A DNA stretch of 64,000 bases from Mesonia aquimarina. Lineage in GTDB: Bacteria; Bacteroidota; Bacteroidia; Flavobacteriales; Flavobacteriaceae. Shown here piece by piece: positions 52,847-62,268 of the stretch. Below the pieces are notes generated by a model. That model was not told the origin of the DNA and searched no databases. It was given only the letters and a program-made list of their open reading frames with translations. Within the stretch, counting starts at the first letter, position 1. Every line of letters begins with the position of its first letter. The stretch lies in the NCBI RefSeq assembly GCF_003667275.1, contig NZ_RCNV01000007.1:62001-126000 (forward strand), written 5' to 3'. Made by a program: the position numbers and the translations under genes.

Positions 52847-53463
52847 TAGGCTGATTTTTGTTCGTTAACATACATTAGGCTTCCATAGATAATATGAAGA
52901 ATACCAAAACCAAAAGCCCAAAACCATAATCCGTAACCGGGAAAGATTGCACAAATTATACCGGCAATAATTTCAGCATAACCTAAATATCTAATACTAC
53001 CCAATGTATATTTTGAAGCATTTACAAGTGCTAAACCGTAAAAAATTAACATTAAAGCGGCACTGAGTCCGTAATGTTCTTGTCCTAATTTTATGAGAAT
53101 ATAAATTCCACCAGTTGCTAGGGGAATTAAAAAGTTTAGCAATAATCTTCGGGTAGTTTGATCCCAAATTTTCTCATCGTTTTTTCTCGCCTTTCTCAAG
53201 CTAATAATAATTGCGGTTGCGATACTTAAAAAAGCAACTAAAGCAAGATCTATTAAAACAAAACGAAAATCTGCCGATCTTGTTGAAGCATTAATATAAC
53301 TAGATTGATTTTGAAATAGAAAAACATAAGCAAAAGCGGCACCAATTAATGCGTAAACTCCAGCCATTATTCCTGCTAAACCGCTTAATGAAATAAATCT
53401 AGAAGAGCGATTCATTAAATTTCTAATATCAGAAATTTCTTGATGATAATTTTTTTCTTTCAT
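52846..53463 (-). CDS. Hypothetical six-helix membrane protein of the CreD locus
   Basis: A 205-residue protein with a cytoplasmic N-terminus (ISDIRNLMNRSSRF) and about six membrane helices. It overlaps the regulator gene by one base, so the two are translated together. It could be the sensor or anti-regulator partner of the winged-helix protein. No family name is certain. Confidence 0.75.
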   Translation of the reverse strand: MKEKNYHQEISDIRNLMNRSSRFISLSGLAGIMAGVYALIGAAFAYVFLFQNQSSYINASTRSADFRFVLIDLALVAFLSIATAIIISLRKARKNDEKIWDQTTRRLLLNFLIPLATGGIYILIKLGQEHYGLSAALMLIFYGLALVNASKYTLGSIRYLGYAEIIAGIICAIFPGYGLWFWAFGFGILHIIYGSLMYVNEQKSA

Positions 53464-53572
53464 ACGATTAAAGTGCTTTGAAAAACAAAGTAAATAAAAT
53501 ATATCCTGATATACAATTTATTAGCTCATTTTTTAAAAAATGAAATTTTTAGATAAAAATAAAATAGAGATT

Positions 53573-54391
53573 TTAAAGCGTATTTATTGTTTTTCGAATA
53601 GCTACAAGATTACTTAATAACTTTTCTAAATATTGGAGATCAAGCATATTTGCGCCGTCACTTTTTGCGTTTGCAGGATCAAAATGAGTTTCAATAAAAA
53701 GTCCGTCAACGTTATTAACTACTCCTGCACGCGCAATGGTTTCAATCATATCGGGTCTTCCACCGGTAACGCCACTACTTTGGTTGGGTTGCTGTAACGA
53801 ATGTGTTACATCTAAAACAGTTGGTGCAAATTCACGCATTGTAGGAATTCCACGAAAATCTACCAACATATCTTGATAGCCAAACATCGTTCCCCGGTCA
53901 GTAACCATAACTTGTTCGTTGTTACAATCGGTTACTTTTTTTACCGCATGTTGCATACTTTCGGGACTCATAAATTGTCCTTTTTTCAAGTTGACTACTT
54001 TTCCGGTTTCTGCTGCAGCAACTACCAAATCGGTTTGACGAACTAAAAATGCAGGAATCTGCAAGACATCTACATATTCTGCAGCTAGTTTCGCATCGCT
54101 TACTTCGTGAATATCAGTAACAGTAGGAATATTGAATGTTTCTGAAACTTTACGTAGTATTTTCAGTGCTTTTTCATCGCCAATGCCGGTAAAACTATCA
54201 ATTCTGCTACGGTTTGCTTTTTTAAAACTTCCTTTAAAAATATAAGGAATCTCAAGCTTATCGGTAATTTCTACCACCCGTTCTGCAATGCGCAAGGCCA
54301 TATCTTCATTTTCTATGGCACACGGTCCGGCGAGAAGAAAAAAGTTACCTGAATTTATATGTTTTAACTGCGGAATTAAATCAAGTTTCAT
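53573..54391 (-). CDS. kdsA: 3-deoxy-8-phosphooctulonate (KDO-8-P) synthase
   Basis: A 272-residue class I aldolase-type TIM-barrel enzyme with LLAGPCAIEN near the N-terminus, FKGSFKKANRSR, and VTDRGTMFGY. It condenses phosphoenolpyruvate with arabinose-5-phosphate to form KDO-8-phosphate for lipopolysaccharide inner core. The cysteine in GPCAIEN suggests the metal-dependent class. A stand-alone gene, 110 bp after the CreD unit. Confidence 0.94.
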   Translation of the reverse strand: MKLDLIPQLKHINSGNFFLLAGPCAIENEDMALRIAERVVEITDKLEIPYIFKGSFKKANRSRIDSFTGIGDEKALKILRKVSETFNIPTVTDIHEVSDAKLAAEYVDVLQIPAFLVRQTDLVVAAAETGKVVNLKKGQFMSPESMQHAVKKVTDCNNEQVMVTDRGTMFGYQDMLVDFRGIPTMREFAPTVLDVTHSLQQPNQSSGVTGGRPDMIETIARAGVVNNVDGLFIETHFDPANAKSDGANMLDLQYLEKLLSNLVAIRKTINTL

Positions 54392-54536
54392 AACATCATT
54401 TTTGAAAGGCTAAAGATACTGTTTTTAACTTATTCAAAAAAAAGATGTGACCTTTCTCGATAATTATATTTTATCAAAAATTAGCGCTTTACAAAGTGAA
54501 AGAAATTGATTAACTTCATAACATAATATCTTAGTT

Positions 54537-55184
54537 ATGAAAAAGTTTCTATCTATATTTTTGCTACTTTTTATTTCAGCTTGTGCCAGTATTCCTAAAG
54601 AAGCACCGGAACTTTCACAGCATTTGGGTGTGGAGTTACAAGAATTAGAAAATGCACATCTCAATTTGGTTAAATCATTTTTTCAGCAAGAAAAGCAGAA
54701 AGTACGAAAATTTGTAGATGAAAAATGGTTGCCTTTATATGCTACAAATTTTTTTGAAGAACCCGCTATAGAAAATGTTTGGCAGCAGGTTGTTGTTTCG
54801 GGAAATAAGGAAGATCGACTTCAATTTATTGTAAAAACTGCGCCAAAACTTCAGCAGCAAATTAATTTAAAATATCAAGAGTTAATAACGCCATTAAATC
54901 AATTAGAACTAGAATTAACAACTTCAATTCGTGCAAAATATAACAATGCAAAAAGCATCAACCAAAGTTTAACTTCTTACTTGTATTCAGCGGCAGATGT
55001 AGCCGAAAACAGACAGCGATATTTAGATATGGTGGGTGTTTCTGAAGAAGGAAATAATCAATTGATTCATGAAACTGAACAAATTACAGCACAACTTTTA
55101 AAAGGAGCAGAGACTGTAGAAGAAGCAGAAGAAAAAATTAGACTTTTTACTGAAAAAATGGAAGAGTTACTGGCAAAATTATAA
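54537..55184 (+). CDS. Hypothetical helical lipoprotein (patatin operon)
   Basis: A 215-residue protein with a lipobox SAC (C16) and a largely helical, charged body that looks like a coiled coil (ENRQRYLDMVGV, EEAEEKIRLFTEKMEELLAKL). It is the first gene of a three-gene operon, 4 bp before the next. No family is recognised. It is probably anchored at the outer or inner membrane facing the periplasm. Confidence 0.72.
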   Translation: MKKFLSIFLLLFISACASIPKEAPELSQHLGVELQELENAHLNLVKSFFQQEKQKVRKFVDEKWLPLYATNFFEEPAIENVWQQVVVSGNKEDRLQFIVKTAPKLQQQINLKYQELITPLNQLELELTTSIRAKYNNAKSINQSLTSYLYSAADVAENRQRYLDMVGVSEEGNNQLIHETEQITAQLLKGAETVEEAEEKIRLFTEKMEELLAKL

Positions 55185-55188
55185 GATT

Positions 55189-55488
55189 ATGGCAAAAAAA
55201 AGCACAAAAATAGATTGGGATGGTTTTGATGAAAAAGTAAAAGAAGCTTCAAAAAAAGCAGCCCAAAAAACCGATGATCAATTAGCATTGCAATTGGCTT
55301 CTATTACAAGTTTGACCCAAAAAGAAATTCAAGAGATTTTTCCCGAAAAAGCCGATGTTGAAAAATTGTCTGAGCTAATGGGTATTGTAAAATCCAGTAC
55401 TTCTAGGAATAATAAAATCAATAAAATTGTTGATGATTCAGAAAAATTTGCCGGTATTATTGTAGATCTTTTAGGTAAATATTTTTAA
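55189..55488 (+). CDS. Hypothetical small cytoplasmic protein (patatin operon, 99 aa)
   Basis: A 99-residue, lysine-rich helical protein with no signal. It starts 4 bp after the lipoprotein gene and ends 2 bp before the patatin gene, so the three are tightly co-translated. It may be a partner or inhibitor of the phospholipase; this is inference from spacing only. Confidence 0.7.
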   Translation: MAKKSTKIDWDGFDEKVKEASKKAAQKTDDQLALQLASITSLTQKEIQEIFPEKADVEKLSELMGIVKSSTSRNNKINKIVDDSEKFAGIIVDLLGKYF

Positions 55489-55490
55489 GT

Positions 55491-56714
55491 ATGGCAGCAG
55501 AATTTTTAGAAGACGAGCGCTTAACTAAGCTGGTAACAAGAGCTCGAAATTTGCAGAAACAACAAAAAGTTTTTTCTGATGTGGTAGACGATAAGGGCAA
55601 TCAATATGTAGATTTAGTGCAAGAAGGTGGCGGCGTTTTAGGAATAGGATTGGTGGGTTATGCCTATATTTTAGAGCAAGCCGGGATCAGGTTTTACAGC
55701 TTAGCAGGAACTTCTGCAGGAGCCATTAGTACACTTTTGGTTGCTTGTATGGGTAAAATTGGGGAGCCGGTTTCTATGAAAATATTAGAAATTTTAAGTC
55801 AGAAAAATTTATTCGATTTTGTTGATGGACCAAAAGGAATTAAAAATTTAATTCAGAAAAAGATCGAAGGGAAGTCCGGCCTGTTTTGGAATGTTCTTTG
55901 GAATAGCTGTTCCATTTATTATTCAATTAAAAATAAGTTCGGATTAAATCCTGGAAAAACTATTGAAGAGTGGTTTTTTACCAAATTAAAAGAAGAAAAT
56001 ATTACCACCTTATCAGCTTTACAAAAACACAGAACAGATTTACCGAAGCTAAAAAATAGACTGGATAAAAAATTACCGGTAAGTGAACCTCGTTTGGCTA
56101 TTATAACTTCTGAAATTACCACACATACAAAAGTAGATTTCCCGAGAATGGCAAGCTTGTATTGGGAAAATGTAGAAGAAATATCTCCGGCAGAATTTGT
56201 AAGAGCATCCATTTCAATTCCTGCGTTTTATTATCCATACAATAAAAGTAACATTCCGTTTGCTGGAAAAAAGGCAACAAATAATTGGCAAGAAATGGCA
56301 GGCTACTATGGAAAGATCCCACCTGAGGTAAAGTTTGTTGATGGCGGTTTGTTATCTAACTTTCCTATTAATATTTTTCATAGAGCGTATGTGCCTTCGC
56401 GTCCAACTTTTGGTGTTCGCTTAAGCACTTATCGTCAAAATTATAGTAAAACGCAGTCATTTTTCAGTTATACGTGGGCAATCGTAAATACAATGCGTCA
56501 AATTCATGATTATGATTTTATTCATCAAAATCCAGACTATAAACAATTAATTTGCCATATTGACGCCGATGAAGAATTTAATTGGCTAAATTTTGATATG
56601 AAAAAGGAGCGTCAAAAAGAACTTTTCTTACTTGGTGCTGAAAAAGGGATAGAGTTTTTAGAAAAATTTGATTGGGAAGCTTATAAAAAAACTAGAGAAA
56701 AAACTTTAGCTTAA
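55491..56714 (+). CDS. Patatin-like phospholipase
   Basis: A 407-residue serine hydrolase. The glycine-rich oxyanion loop is GGGVLGIG (47-53), the nucleophile S75 is in GTSAG, and the partner aspartate D284 in VDGG completes the Ser-Asp dyad. No signal peptide, so it should act on membrane lipids from the cytoplasm. It is third in the lipoprotein/small protein/patatin operon. Similar enzymes are effectors in some anti-phage and toxin systems, but no nucleotide cyclase or sensor is present here. Confidence 0.9.
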   Translation: MAAEFLEDERLTKLVTRARNLQKQQKVFSDVVDDKGNQYVDLVQEGGGVLGIGLVGYAYILEQAGIRFYSLAGTSAGAISTLLVACMGKIGEPVSMKILEILSQKNLFDFVDGPKGIKNLIQKKIEGKSGLFWNVLWNSCSIYYSIKNKFGLNPGKTIEEWFFTKLKEENITTLSALQKHRTDLPKLKNRLDKKLPVSEPRLAIITSEITTHTKVDFPRMASLYWENVEEISPAEFVRASISIPAFYYPYNKSNIPFAGKKATNNWQEMAGYYGKIPPEVKFVDGGLLSNFPINIFHRAYVPSRPTFGVRLSTYRQNYSKTQSFFSYTWAIVNTMRQIHDYDFIHQNPDYKQLICHIDADEEFNWLNFDMKKERQKELFLLGAEKGIEFLEKFDWEAYKKTREKTLA

Positions 56715-56719
56715 AAATT

Positions 56720-56998
56720 TTATAATATGTAATAAAGAAAAACTACAGTGCTAATAGTTAAAAAAATGATTAACCTTATTAGTTTTTGCTTTACCAATTT
56801 TTTATTTCCGCCTTTCCAATCTCTTTTCATTAACAAGTAAAAAGATGCAATAGCCAAAACAGCCATTACACAAGAAATAAGCATTGTTTGAAATTGAGCA
56901 AAACTTCCTAAACTTTTAATACTGAAAAACAGAAATAAAAGTAAAAAAGGAAATATGCGTAGCGTTTTGTTCGATATTTTTTCTAAATAATTTTTCAT
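56720..56998 (-). CDS. Hypothetical small membrane protein (92 aa)
   Basis: A 92-residue protein with three hydrophobic segments (about 14-32, 37-56 and 72-90). Its N-terminus (YLEKISNKTLRIFP) resembles that of the gene 11 bp upstream (YLQKVPMKILQTVP), so the two look like related tandem genes. No family is recognised. Confidence 0.6.
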   Translation of the reverse strand: MKNYLEKISNKTLRIFPFLLLFLFFSIKSLGSFAQFQTMLISCVMAVLAIASFYLLMKRDWKGGNKKLVKQKLIRLIIFLTISTVVFLYYIL

Positions 56999-57008
56999 AG
57001 TAAATTAT

Positions 57009-57212
57009 TTAAAATTCGGTTACTTCAGTTTTCCTCTTTCTTTTATAAGCAACTAAAAAAGTCACCGAAACAGGAATAAGCGGTAATAAAATGTAAAGCT
57101 TTGTTAAATGACTCAACATATCTAAATCTCCAATTATAATAGCTAAAAACATAATTAATATCGGAACTGTTTGAAGTATTTTCATTGGAACTTTCTGTAG
57201 ATATTTAAACAT
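57009..57212 (-). CDS. Hypothetical small membrane protein (67 aa)
   Basis: A 67-residue protein with two hydrophobic segments (about 15-32 and 36-55) and a basic C-terminal tail. It precedes the 92-residue protein gene by 10 bp on the same strand and shares its N-terminal pattern. The function is unknown. Confidence 0.58.
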   Translation of the reverse strand: MFKYLQKVPMKILQTVPILIMFLAIIIGDLDMLSHLTKLYILLPLIPVSVTFLVAYKRKRKTEVTEF

Positions 57213-57393
57213 ACTAGTAGCTTGTTTTACACAAATATATAAAATCTATTATTTAAAGATTACGGAGTTTTAAAATTTTCAACATAATCAACTGAAAATC
57301 AAATAATAGTTAAATTTTTACACTAAAAAATAATTTTGTGCAAAACCTTTTCAGAAAATAAAAATATACCCCGATAAAACAGAAAATAAAGCC

Positions 57394-57401
57394 TACATTT
57401 G
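57394..57401 (+). promoter_or_regulatory. -7 box upstream of typA
   Basis: TACATTTG fits TAnnTTTG and lies 24 bp before the typA ATG. No clear -33 TTG is found at the right spacing. Confidence 0.45.
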
Positions 57402-57424
57402 CAGCCTTTTAAACAAGGCTTTTT

Positions 57425-59227
57425 ATGACAGCGATAAGAAATATTGCAATTATTGCACACGTTGACCACGGAAAAACAACCCTGGTTGATAAAATTATGT
57501 ACCACTGCCGCTTGTTTCGTGACAACGAAAACACAGGAGATCTTATTCTAGATAATAACGATTTAGAGCGTGAACGTGGAATTACCATTACATCTAAAAA
57601 CGTATCGGTAACCTATAAAGATACAAAAATCAATATTATTGACACTCCTGGTCACGCCGATTTTGGAGGAGAAGTTGAGCGTGTTTTAAACATGGCCGAT
57701 GGTGTTTTACTATTAGTAGATGCTTTTGAAGGACCAATGCCACAAACGCGTTTTGTACTGCAAAAAGCAATTGATTTAGGATTGAAACCTTGCGTGGTTG
57801 TCAATAAAGTAGATAAAGAAAACTGTACACCAGATGAAGTGCACGAAAAAGTGTTTGATTTGATGTTTGAGTTGGGTGCAGAAGAATGGCAGTTAGATTT
57901 TCCAACTGTTTACGGTTCAGCAAAAAATAACTGGATGAGTGAGGACTGGAAAAATGAAACCGAAAATATTGAGCCATTATTAGATATGGTTATCAAACAT
58001 ATTCCGGCTCCTAAAGTAGATACCGACGGTACGCCACAAATGCTGATTACTTCTTTAGATTTTTCATCATTTACAGGACGTATTGCTATTGGGCGCTTGC
58101 AGCGTGGTATTTTAAAAGAAGGAATGCAGGTTTCTTTGGTAAAACGCGATAAGAGCATCAAGAAAACTAGAATTAAAGAATTACAGGTTTTTGAAGGTTT
58201 AGGTCGGAGAAAAGTAGAAGAAGTTACTGCTGGAGATATTTGTGCAATTGTAGGATTAGAAGGTTTCGAAATTGGTGATACTATTGCTGATATTGAAAAC
58301 CCTGAAGGACTTAAAACTATTGCTATAGACGAGCCAACAATGAGTATGTTGTTTACTATTAACGATTCGCCTTTCTTCGGAAAAGACGGAAAGTTTGTAA
58401 CATCAAGACACATTAAAGATCGTTTGTTTAAAGAATTGGAAAAGAATTTAGCGCTTCGTGTAAATGAAACGGATAGTGCAGATAAATTTAACGTATTTGG
58501 TCGTGGTGTACTTCACTTATCGGTTTTAATAGAAACCATGAGAAGAGAAGGTTACGAGTTACAAATTGGTCAGCCGCAAGTAATCATCAGAGAAATTGAT
58601 GGTGTAAAATGTGAGCCAGTTGAAGAATTAACTATTGATTTACCAGAAGAAGTTTCAGGTAAAGCAGTAGAGATGGTAACTATGCGTAAAGGAGAAATGT
58701 TGAGTATGGAAGCTCGTGGAGACCGTATGGTTTGTGAGTTTATTATTCCATCGCGCGGTATTATCGGTTTACGTAATCAATTGTTAACCGCAACCGCCGG
58801 TGAAGCAATTATGGCACACCGTTTTAAAGAGTATCAACCTTTAAAAGGTGATATTCCACAACGATTAAACGGTTCATTAGTTTCTATGGAAAAAGGAAGT
58901 GCGATTCCTTATTCTATTGATAAATTACAAGACCGTGGTAAGTTTTTTGTAGATCCGGGAGAAGATATTTATGAAGGACAAGTAATTGGTGAAAATTCTC
59001 GTCAAGATGATATGGCAGTAAATATTACCAAAACCAAAAAACTTTCTAACGTACGTTCATCTGGAGCAGATGATAAAGCTAAAATTGTTCCTGCAATTAA
59101 ATTTAGCTTAGAAGAAGCTTTAGAATATATTCAAAAAGATGAGTATGTTGAGGTAACGCCAAATCACTTACGAATCAGAAAAATTTTCTTGACAGAAAAC
59201 GAACGTAAGCGTAATAAGATTATATAA
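57425..59227 (+). CDS. typA: Translational GTPase TypA/BipA
   Basis: A 600-residue ribosome-binding GTPase with G1 AHVDHGKTTL, switch RERGITITS, G3 DTPGHADFGGEVERVL and G4 NKVDKENC, then EF-G-like domains II, III and V and the BipA-specific C-terminal domain (SNVRSSGADDKAKIVPAI). It helps 50S subunit assembly and stress-responsive translation. A terminator follows. Confidence 0.97.
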   Translation: MTAIRNIAIIAHVDHGKTTLVDKIMYHCRLFRDNENTGDLILDNNDLERERGITITSKNVSVTYKDTKINIIDTPGHADFGGEVERVLNMADGVLLLVDAFEGPMPQTRFVLQKAIDLGLKPCVVVNKVDKENCTPDEVHEKVFDLMFELGAEEWQLDFPTVYGSAKNNWMSEDWKNETENIEPLLDMVIKHIPAPKVDTDGTPQMLITSLDFSSFTGRIAIGRLQRGILKEGMQVSLVKRDKSIKKTRIKELQVFEGLGRRKVEEVTAGDICAIVGLEGFEIGDTIADIENPEGLKTIAIDEPTMSMLFTINDSPFFGKDGKFVTSRHIKDRLFKELEKNLALRVNETDSADKFNVFGRGVLHLSVLIETMRREGYELQIGQPQVIIREIDGVKCEPVEELTIDLPEEVSGKAVEMVTMRKGEMLSMEARGDRMVCEFIIPSRGIIGLRNQLLTATAGEAIMAHRFKEYQPLKGDIPQRLNGSLVSMEKGSAIPYSIDKLQDRGKFFVDPGEDIYEGQVIGENSRQDDMAVNITKTKKLSNVRSSGADDKAKIVPAIKFSLEEALEYIQKDEYVEVTPNHLRIRKIFLTENERKRNKII

Positions 59228-59251
59228 TCTTTTATATACGATTAATTTTGA

Positions 59252-59285
59252 AAACCCTGAATTTTAAAAGTTCAGGGTTTTTTAG
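59252..59285 (+). terminator. Rho-independent terminator after typA
   Basis: A 10 bp stem AAACCCTGAA (59252-59261) / TTCAGGGTTT (59271-59280) with loop TTTTAAAAG and a T run. It lies 24 bp past the typA stop. Confidence 0.88.
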
Positions 59286-59371
59286 TTAATTTTTTTATGC
59301 TCTTATTTTATAGAACTACTTAGGATTGAATTAAAATGTCTTATTTTTGTTTATGAAATCCAATCATTTTT

Positions 59372-60664
59372 ATGAAGAAACGTCTTTTAGAGATTTTTCA
59401 AAAAAATAAACTTTTAAAAGTTACTTCTCAGAATAGTGCTGGTATTTTAGTTAAACTTTTTACTGGATTGGCTACTTCTAAAATTGTAGCGTATTTTTTT
59501 GGACGTTCAGGAATGGCGCTCTTAGGTAATTTAAAAAACTTCCAGAGTGTTGTAAATAGTTTGTCAATAGGAGGTTTAGAAAAAGGTGCTATACGTTATT
59601 CGGCAGAATATAAAGATGACTCTAAGCGTCTTAAAAGTTTTGTGTCAACCTTATTAGTGATAGGGATTTCAATTTGTTTTTTGTTAGGAATTATATTGTT
59701 TATTGGTAGTAGTTTTTTTAACCAACTTATTTTTCCAACTAAAAATTTTGACTATGTTTTTAAACTTTTAGCGATAATTTTGCCTTTACATATGCTCAAT
59801 GTGTATTGTTTATCAATTCTAAAAGGCTTAGGAGAGTTTAAAAAAGTAATTTTTATAAATGTTTTTAGTAATATTATAAATCTTGCTTTAATGGGATTGT
59901 TAGTCTGGCAATATGGTTTTGAAGGGGCTATTCTTACTGTTGTTATTTTACCTTCTGCTATTTTGATAATTACTTTAATTGTTGCTAATAAAAAGCTAGA
60001 TGTAATAAGGAACTTTAGGTTTATAAATATTTCTCGTATATTCAGTAAAAATTTAAGTCATTATGCATTAATGACACTAATTTCTAGTGTGACATTTCCT
60101 ATTATATTTTTGCTAGTAAGGAACTTTATTATTGCTGAAGTAGGAATTGATGAGGCTGGTTATTGGGAGGCTTTAAACAGGATTTCCAATTACTATTTAT
60201 TATTTGTGATGTCATTATTGTCTCTTTATATATTGCCTGAATTAGCAGCTGCAAAAACAGATGATGGTTTTAAAGCAATTATTTTTAATTTTTATAAAAC
60301 CATACTCCCATTTTTTGGTATAGGTTTAATACTAATATATATATTCAGATACTGGATTGTTAAAGTAATATATTCAGAAGAATTTTTGCCAATGATATCT
60401 CTTTTTAAATGGCAATTGATAGGTGATTTTATAAGGGTGTCTGTTATTGTTATAACACATCAATTACACGCAAAAAAAATGATATGGAAATTTATTTTAT
60501 CAGATATGTTTTTGGCAGCAACAACATACTTAAGTAGTGTTATATTTATAAAACAATTGGGATTAGAAGGGGTTACAATAGCTCATACAGTAACTTGGTT
60601 TCTTTATGGTTTAGTGATATTATTTATCTTCAGAAAAACATTTTTAAGCAAATGGATCACTTGA
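59372..60664 (+). CDS. O-antigen/polysaccharide flippase (Wzx-like)
   Basis: A 430-residue polytopic protein with about 12 membrane helices, of the MATE-like polysaccharide transporter group that flips undecaprenyl-linked oligosaccharides across the inner membrane. The N-terminal SQNSAGILVKLFTGLATSKIVAYFFG is typical of O-antigen translocases. It is the first gene of the surface-glycan cluster. Its end overlaps the next gene by 13 bp. Confidence 0.88.
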   Translation: MKKRLLEIFQKNKLLKVTSQNSAGILVKLFTGLATSKIVAYFFGRSGMALLGNLKNFQSVVNSLSIGGLEKGAIRYSAEYKDDSKRLKSFVSTLLVIGISICFLLGIILFIGSSFFNQLIFPTKNFDYVFKLLAIILPLHMLNVYCLSILKGLGEFKKVIFINVFSNIINLALMGLLVWQYGFEGAILTVVILPSAILIITLIVANKKLDVIRNFRFINISRIFSKNLSHYALMTLISSVTFPIIFLLVRNFIIAEVGIDEAGYWEALNRISNYYLLFVMSLLSLYILPELAAAKTDDGFKAIIFNFYKTILPFFGIGLILIYIFRYWIVKVIYSEEFLPMISLFKWQLIGDFIRVSVIVITHQLHAKKMIWKFILSDMFLAATTYLSSVIFIKQLGLEGVTIAHTVTWFLYGLVILFIFRKTFLSKWIT

Positions 60665-62259
60665 AATTAATAAAAAAATCACTTGTTTTTTGGGTCCTAC
60701 CTATACTTGTAAGTTTTCTATTTGAAATTTTTTGTGCAGACTTTAATTCATATAGTTTAAATAATTTGTTAGAAAACTTATTGTTTTTTAGTATACTTTT
60801 TTTAATCGTTCCACTATTTAGTAATAGGACGATAAAGCTTTTTTTAACCCGGTATCTCTATATTTTATTTGTTTTTGGATTGTTTGTAGAAACAGTTTTT
60901 TATTACATTTTCCAAACAAATTTTACAGCTTCTGCAATTTTTATATTATTAGAAACTAATTTTTCTGAAGCTAAAGAGTTTTTAGACTTTTATATAAACG
61001 TTTACATTATATCCTACCTTTTTATTTTAATAGTAGTTGTTTCTATTTTTTTTAAGACCATTAAAAAAAAGGATATTATTCAATTATCGTTGCCGTATAA
61101 ACTTTTTGCGGGAGTCTTTGTTTTGATATTCTTAGTTTTACTAAAGCTCAGCGGATTAATTTCCTATAATATGCCTTACCTTATAATAAAATCTACTAAA
61201 GCATACTGGGTTGAACAGCAAAAAATGAATAATTCTAATATTTCATCTTCAAAAGGACATTTTACTCAAGTAAGTAAAAAAAATAAAAAAGAACAGGAGC
61301 TATTTGTTTTGGTAATTGGAGAATCTACCACGAGAAATCATATGAATATTTATGGTTATCCAAGAGAAACAACCCCTAGATTAAATTTGCTGAAAAATGA
61401 ACTAGACTTATATCAAAATGTAATTAGCCCCCATACCTATACTATTGAAACTTTAAAACAAAATTTAACTTTAAATGGTTTTAAAAAATCAAAAGAATCC
61501 TCAATTGTACAATTAATGAATCAAGCTGGTTTTAAAACTTTTTGGTTCTCTAATCAACAACCAATTGGTCCTTTTGATAGTATGGTTACTGAAATAGCAA
61601 AAGCATCTGATATTCTAAAGTTCACTAATTTAAATAGACATTCGCATAACACACCATATGATGGTGTTTTGTTGGATAATTTAATAGCAGCAGTAAAAGA
61701 CCCTGCGAAAAGAAAATTTATAGTTATACACTTATTAGGAACACATTTAAATTATGGATATCGTTTTCCTGAAAGATTTAATAAGTTTAATAAGTCACCT
61801 GAAGGTAAATATAAAGATAAAAAAGCCATAGAAACTATTAATAATTATGATAATGCCGTTTTGTATGTAGATTATGTATTAGCTGAAAGTATAGAAATTT
61901 TGAAACAAGCAAATTTAAAAAGTTATTTGTTGTATTTTTCAGATCACGGAGAAGAGGTTTATCAATCACGTTATTTTTCTGGGCATACATTATCAAAAGC
62001 AACAAAAAATATGTTTGAAATTCCATTTATTTTGTGGCGTTCAGAAAAGTTTAAAAAAGCGAAATTTATTTCAAAAGAAAATTATAGTAAACCTTATGTT
62101 ACAGATGATTTGATTCATAGCATATCAGATTTGTCAGATGTTGACTTTGAAGAGTTATTACTTAATAAAAGTATTTTTTCAGATCAGTTTATACCTAAAA
62201 AAAGAATTGTTGGGGAAGGTATTAATTTTGATAACTATCGTTGGAATAAATCAAAATAA
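60652..62259 (+). CDS. Sulfatase-fold phosphoethanolamine transferase-like protein
   Basis: A 535-residue protein when started at ATG 60652 (a longer frame from 60595 lies inside the flippase gene). About five N-terminal helices precede an alkaline-phosphatase-fold domain: metal-ligand E224 in VIGESTTRNH, a candidate nucleophile threonine in HTYT (T262 or T264) and the second metal pair D431-H432 in FSDHGEE. This matches EptA/CptA-type lipid A or core phosphoethanolamine transferases, which alter surface charge. Its place in a glycan cluster supports modification of LPS. Confidence 0.86.
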   Translation: MDHLKLIKKSLVFWVLPILVSFLFEIFCADFNSYSLNNLLENLLFFSILFLIVPLFSNRTIKLFLTRYLYILFVFGLFVETVFYYIFQTNFTASAIFILLETNFSEAKEFLDFYINVYIISYLFILIVVVSIFFKTIKKKDIIQLSLPYKLFAGVFVLIFLVLLKLSGLISYNMPYLIIKSTKAYWVEQQKMNNSNISSSKGHFTQVSKKNKKEQELFVLVIGESTTRNHMNIYGYPRETTPRLNLLKNELDLYQNVISPHTYTIETLKQNLTLNGFKKSKESSIVQLMNQAGFKTFWFSNQQPIGPFDSMVTEIAKASDILKFTNLNRHSHNTPYDGVLLDNLIAAVKDPAKRKFIVIHLLGTHLNYGYRFPERFNKFNKSPEGKYKDKKAIETINNYDNAVLYVDYVLAESIEILKQANLKSYLLYFSDHGEEVYQSRYFSGHTLSKATKNMFEIPFILWRSEKFKKAKFISKENYSKPYVTDDLIHSISDLSDVDFEELLLNKSIFSDQFIPKKRIVGEGINFDNYRWNKSK

Positions 62260-62268
62260 AATTAAAAA

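Noticed and set aside
55491-56714. CBASS-type or other known anti-phage operon with a patatin effector
   Set aside because: No nucleotidyltransferase/cyclase, sensor or ubiquitin-like accessory gene is present; the partners are a lipoprotein and an uncharacterised small protein.
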